From Sitta carolinensis (lineage: Eukaryota > Chordata > Aves > Passeriformes > Sittidae): DNA of 64,000 nt. Of the stretch, positions 61,516-64,000 are shown piece by piece. Position 1 is the first letter of the stretch. Each line of letters opens with the position of its first letter. The stretch is from positions 60,572,863-60,636,862 of the forward strand of contig CM063284.1 in the NCBI GenBank assembly GCA_032173965.1. The letters are read 5' to 3'. The translations under genes were made by a program, and so were the position numbers. The notes under the pieces are model-generated. The model had not been told where the DNA came from, searched no databases, and worked only from the letters and a program-made list of their open reading frames with translations.

Positions 61516-63730
61516 TTCTTCAGGACAGACCATGCCCTGTGTGTTTTCCACACAAGGATAAACAAGCTCAGGCAGTCCCCAGCCAGGGGATTGAGTTTCC
61601 CAATGCCTGTGCCGAGGTGGAGAGGCGGCTGAGCTTCCCAGCATGGCCCTGGTGGCTGGAATCCTCCCATTCACCCACTAAGCCCCCCATTACTTCCCTT
61701 GTCACATCCCCATAGCTCAGTGAGAAGCAACAGTGGGGCACAGATTAATTCATTTCAGTGTTGCATCTGGGGGATTAGTGACAGGTTTGTTTGGGTTTTT
61801 TTCAAGAGACCTTTATGCCCCATGTTCTTTATATATTTAGAGGATTCTTCTGTATCCAGATATTTGCTATGGAGATATAACAAACAAAAGCATCTATGAC
61901 TCTTGGGTCCTACCTTTCTGTCTAATCTTTTAGAATATCCTTCTCTTTGAGCCCAGCATCTGATTTTCTTCTCTCTGTCTCTTGGTGTGACTTTTCTCAT
62001 CATTTGATCATCTAGAAAAAGGTTCATGTCTCAAGTTTCTGTATTCCTCCTTTATTTTCTTAACAGCAACAGCAAAAAGGAAAAAGGAAATAAGAAAAAA
62101 ACAGCTACTTAAGACAATAAAGCTGTAACTGTGGAAAAGTTTTTGTAGTGTAAAATCAGTAACCTCAATTCTGTGGTGTAACACGACTGTTTTGTAAGAT
62201 GTGCCAGCATGGTAAGGCAGGTTCAGGTTGTGATTTGGAATTTGATGGAGAGGATTCCTCCATGTAAGATAGTCTTGATATGCGTGCAAAATGGTTTGTT
62301 GAATTCAATCAATCTTATATTCATCAGCATAAATTCAAGCAATCTTAAATTGCACTGGATTTATACTAAGGCCACAGAAGAGGGAAGCGGAATGACAGCC
62401 CTGATAAAACTTCTGCTTCAGTTTATTTTGCATGCAATGGCAATTCAGCAAAATAATAACAGATAGCAAATTTTAAACACGTGAGCAACCAAAATAAAAC
62501 CATTCTGCTTCAGCAAGTGTTTAATTAGTCTTCATTTACAGATTGCATACAAGCAGATCAACATGATCTGGCCATTATGGAAAGTATGAGCATTTTTTGT
62601 AAATTTAAAGGACTGTCTGTTCCCCAGAGGGATTTGTTTCTTTCTGACTCAGCACCATAAAACATAACCATGTAGGCAGATGCACAGCAATGGGCACATT
62701 GCTGTACACATGAATTCCCTAATTTTAAACAAGAGGAACAAACCTTTCTGACAAGACAACACACCTTCCCCCATCTGAAAGTCAGGTTCTTTTCCCGCTT
62801 GGTGTTTCACAGCCTTTTTTGCTGTCTTTTTTAGGTTTCTTCCTGCTCAGTTTTTACAGGTCTTTTTCTGAGTAATCCCATTTTCTTCTTTGACTGATGT
62901 AACACTAAAGTGTTTAGCACCTTGTCTGGAGGAGGAGGAACAAGTTGTCAAGGTGCTGCAGGAATAACCCTTAAGGTGTCAAGTCTGAACTTTGGGGAAC
63001 ATCTTCTAATAACAGTAAGGGTATGTTTGACACATACCCTGTGCTGGAAATTGCCACTAACTTTGTGCATCTTGTAGCATTTTTGAACTGCATACCAACA
63101 CTTTGTTATCTTGGTGCAACAGGCTCTGCTGGTCTTATCTAATGCTGTTTGAAATCACTGGAAGCCCTTTCCTTAGTTTCAGTCTCCTTTCAGTGTCTCC
63201 TCCTCTATATGTTAACAAACATGCTAAAAATATGGGATCAAAGTAGTGCTTGCAGCTAAATCACCTGGATCATTTGTTTTTAACATCAAATATGTTTTAA
63301 ATGTCTCATTTATCCTGAGTTTGTGGGTTTTTTTCCCTTTCTACCTCTTTCTCATGCTGAAGGACATCAAAGCTGTAAAGTGTTCAAACTTACTGCTGAG
63401 TTTATGGATGCTGACAGTAATGTTACTTGGCTTTTATGGGCCCTTACGTAGGTGCCTGACATTGTACAAAGGAGGAAAGTGCTGTTTGTCATATTTTACA
63501 GGTGGCAAATTGTGGTACTTGCACCATGGAATGACTAAGCTGGGAAGAGTACTAAAGCCTCCAGCAGGTATATTGCATTTCCAGGGATGTTTGTGAGCAT
63601 ATTCATGTGTTTGTAGTTAAGTAAAAGCTTTACCACTTCTCCTGATCTGAAACAATCTTCCCTCCTTCTTTCCCTCTCCTAAGCCCAAGTTAAAAATACT
63701 TACCCCAGATTGTTTGCTGAAACTAAACTG

Positions 63731-63731
<1 letters not shown>
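61516..63731. other. Unique-looking noncoding sequence
   Basis: No supported gene. A GC-richer patch lies at 61540-61740. A weak MIR-like antisense segment near 63485-63590 (TTTTACAGGTGG, then ACTTGCACCA, then AAGCTGGGAAGAG) was noticed but is not firm. Nothing else was recognised. Confidence 0.5.

Positions 63732-63782
<51 letters not shown>
63732..63782. repeat. (AAT)n microsatellite
   Basis: About sixteen uninterrupted AAT units (51 bp), giving spurious poly-Leu and poly-Tyr minus-strand frames. Purity suggests length polymorphism. Confidence 0.97.
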
Positions 63783-63783
<1 letters not shown>

Positions 63784-64000
63784 AACGGGCTGTGGAGTGT
63801 TAGCAGAGCTTGTCTTGGTGGGCCTGAAAAGCCCATGATAATGAGCTCCTCCACTGGGAGCTGAGAGAAGCACACATGCAAAGGCGGGTCTTGGGCTTCG
63901 TGTTTCATTAAAGGAGGGTTGCAGCCTTTTCTCTTGGGAAAAAAAAAAAACAAAAAACACCAGCTTTGAAAATGGAAGGCAACACAAACTGATCATTATG
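63783..64000. other. Window end, noncoding
   Basis: Includes AAAGCCCATGATAATGAGCTCC and CTTCGTGTTTCATTAAAGG, which have a mildly enhancer-like style, plus an A12 tract near 63939-63950. No gene or transposon recognised. Confidence 0.4.

Noticed and set aside
63485..63590. Possible antisense MIR fragment
   Set aside because: Only scattered words match (TTTTACAGGTGG, ACTTGCACCA); not strong enough to annotate.
1..64000. CRISPR arrays, operons, tRNA or rRNA genes, prokaryotic mobile elements
   Set aside because: None seen; the sequence is vertebrate-like nuclear DNA with CR1, LTR and microsatellite content.

Overview
This window looks like vertebrate nuclear DNA, most likely from a bird. It is AT-rich with few CpGs, and no protein-coding exon could be supported. 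The best evidence for a bird is the repeat content: CR1 LINE fragments (two antisense copies and one sense 3' end) and two LTRs of types that I recall as abundant in bird genomes (starting TGTGGTTTAACCCC and TGTGGTGGGTTG). Species cannot be resolved. The region reads as a gene desert or very large introns. All open frames are short (151 codons or fewer) and explained by chance, strand composition or repeats.

Layout. 1-5317: unique-looking sequence with simple repeats, a 41-A tract and candidate CTCF-like motifs. 5318-5944: an internally deleted ERVL-type LTR. 5945-21566: mostly unique sequence with an old MIR-like fragment, an (ATT)n microsatellite, a conserved-enhancer-like block near 15.9-16.1 kb and a 500-bp purine-rich block. 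21567-22785: an antisense CR1 split by a complete solo LTR flanked by a 4-bp duplication. 22786-32254: unique sequence with two MIR-like fragments and a 92-bp near-palindromic element. 32255-32880: an LTR-like block. 33885-34240: a possible retroviral remnant. 35010-36880: a degenerate minisatellite built from palindrome-like TATCAAT/ATTGATA units, split by a second complete solo LTR. 36881-49574: unique sequence with microsatellites. 49575-52015: an antisense CR1 carrying reverse-transcriptase motifs, broken by two adjacent LTRs. 52016-64000: unique sequence with several conserved-element-like blocks, a MIR SINE, a CR1 3' end and an (AAT)n array.

No gene network can be described. The window records layered transposon insertions (LTR into CR1, LTR beside LTR, LTR into minisatellite), which gives a relative chronology. 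Any function would probably lie in noncoding regulatory elements, which need cross-species alignment to confirm. I did not find a previously undescribed biological system. The most unusual structure is the palindromic-unit minisatellite at 35.0-36.9 kb.
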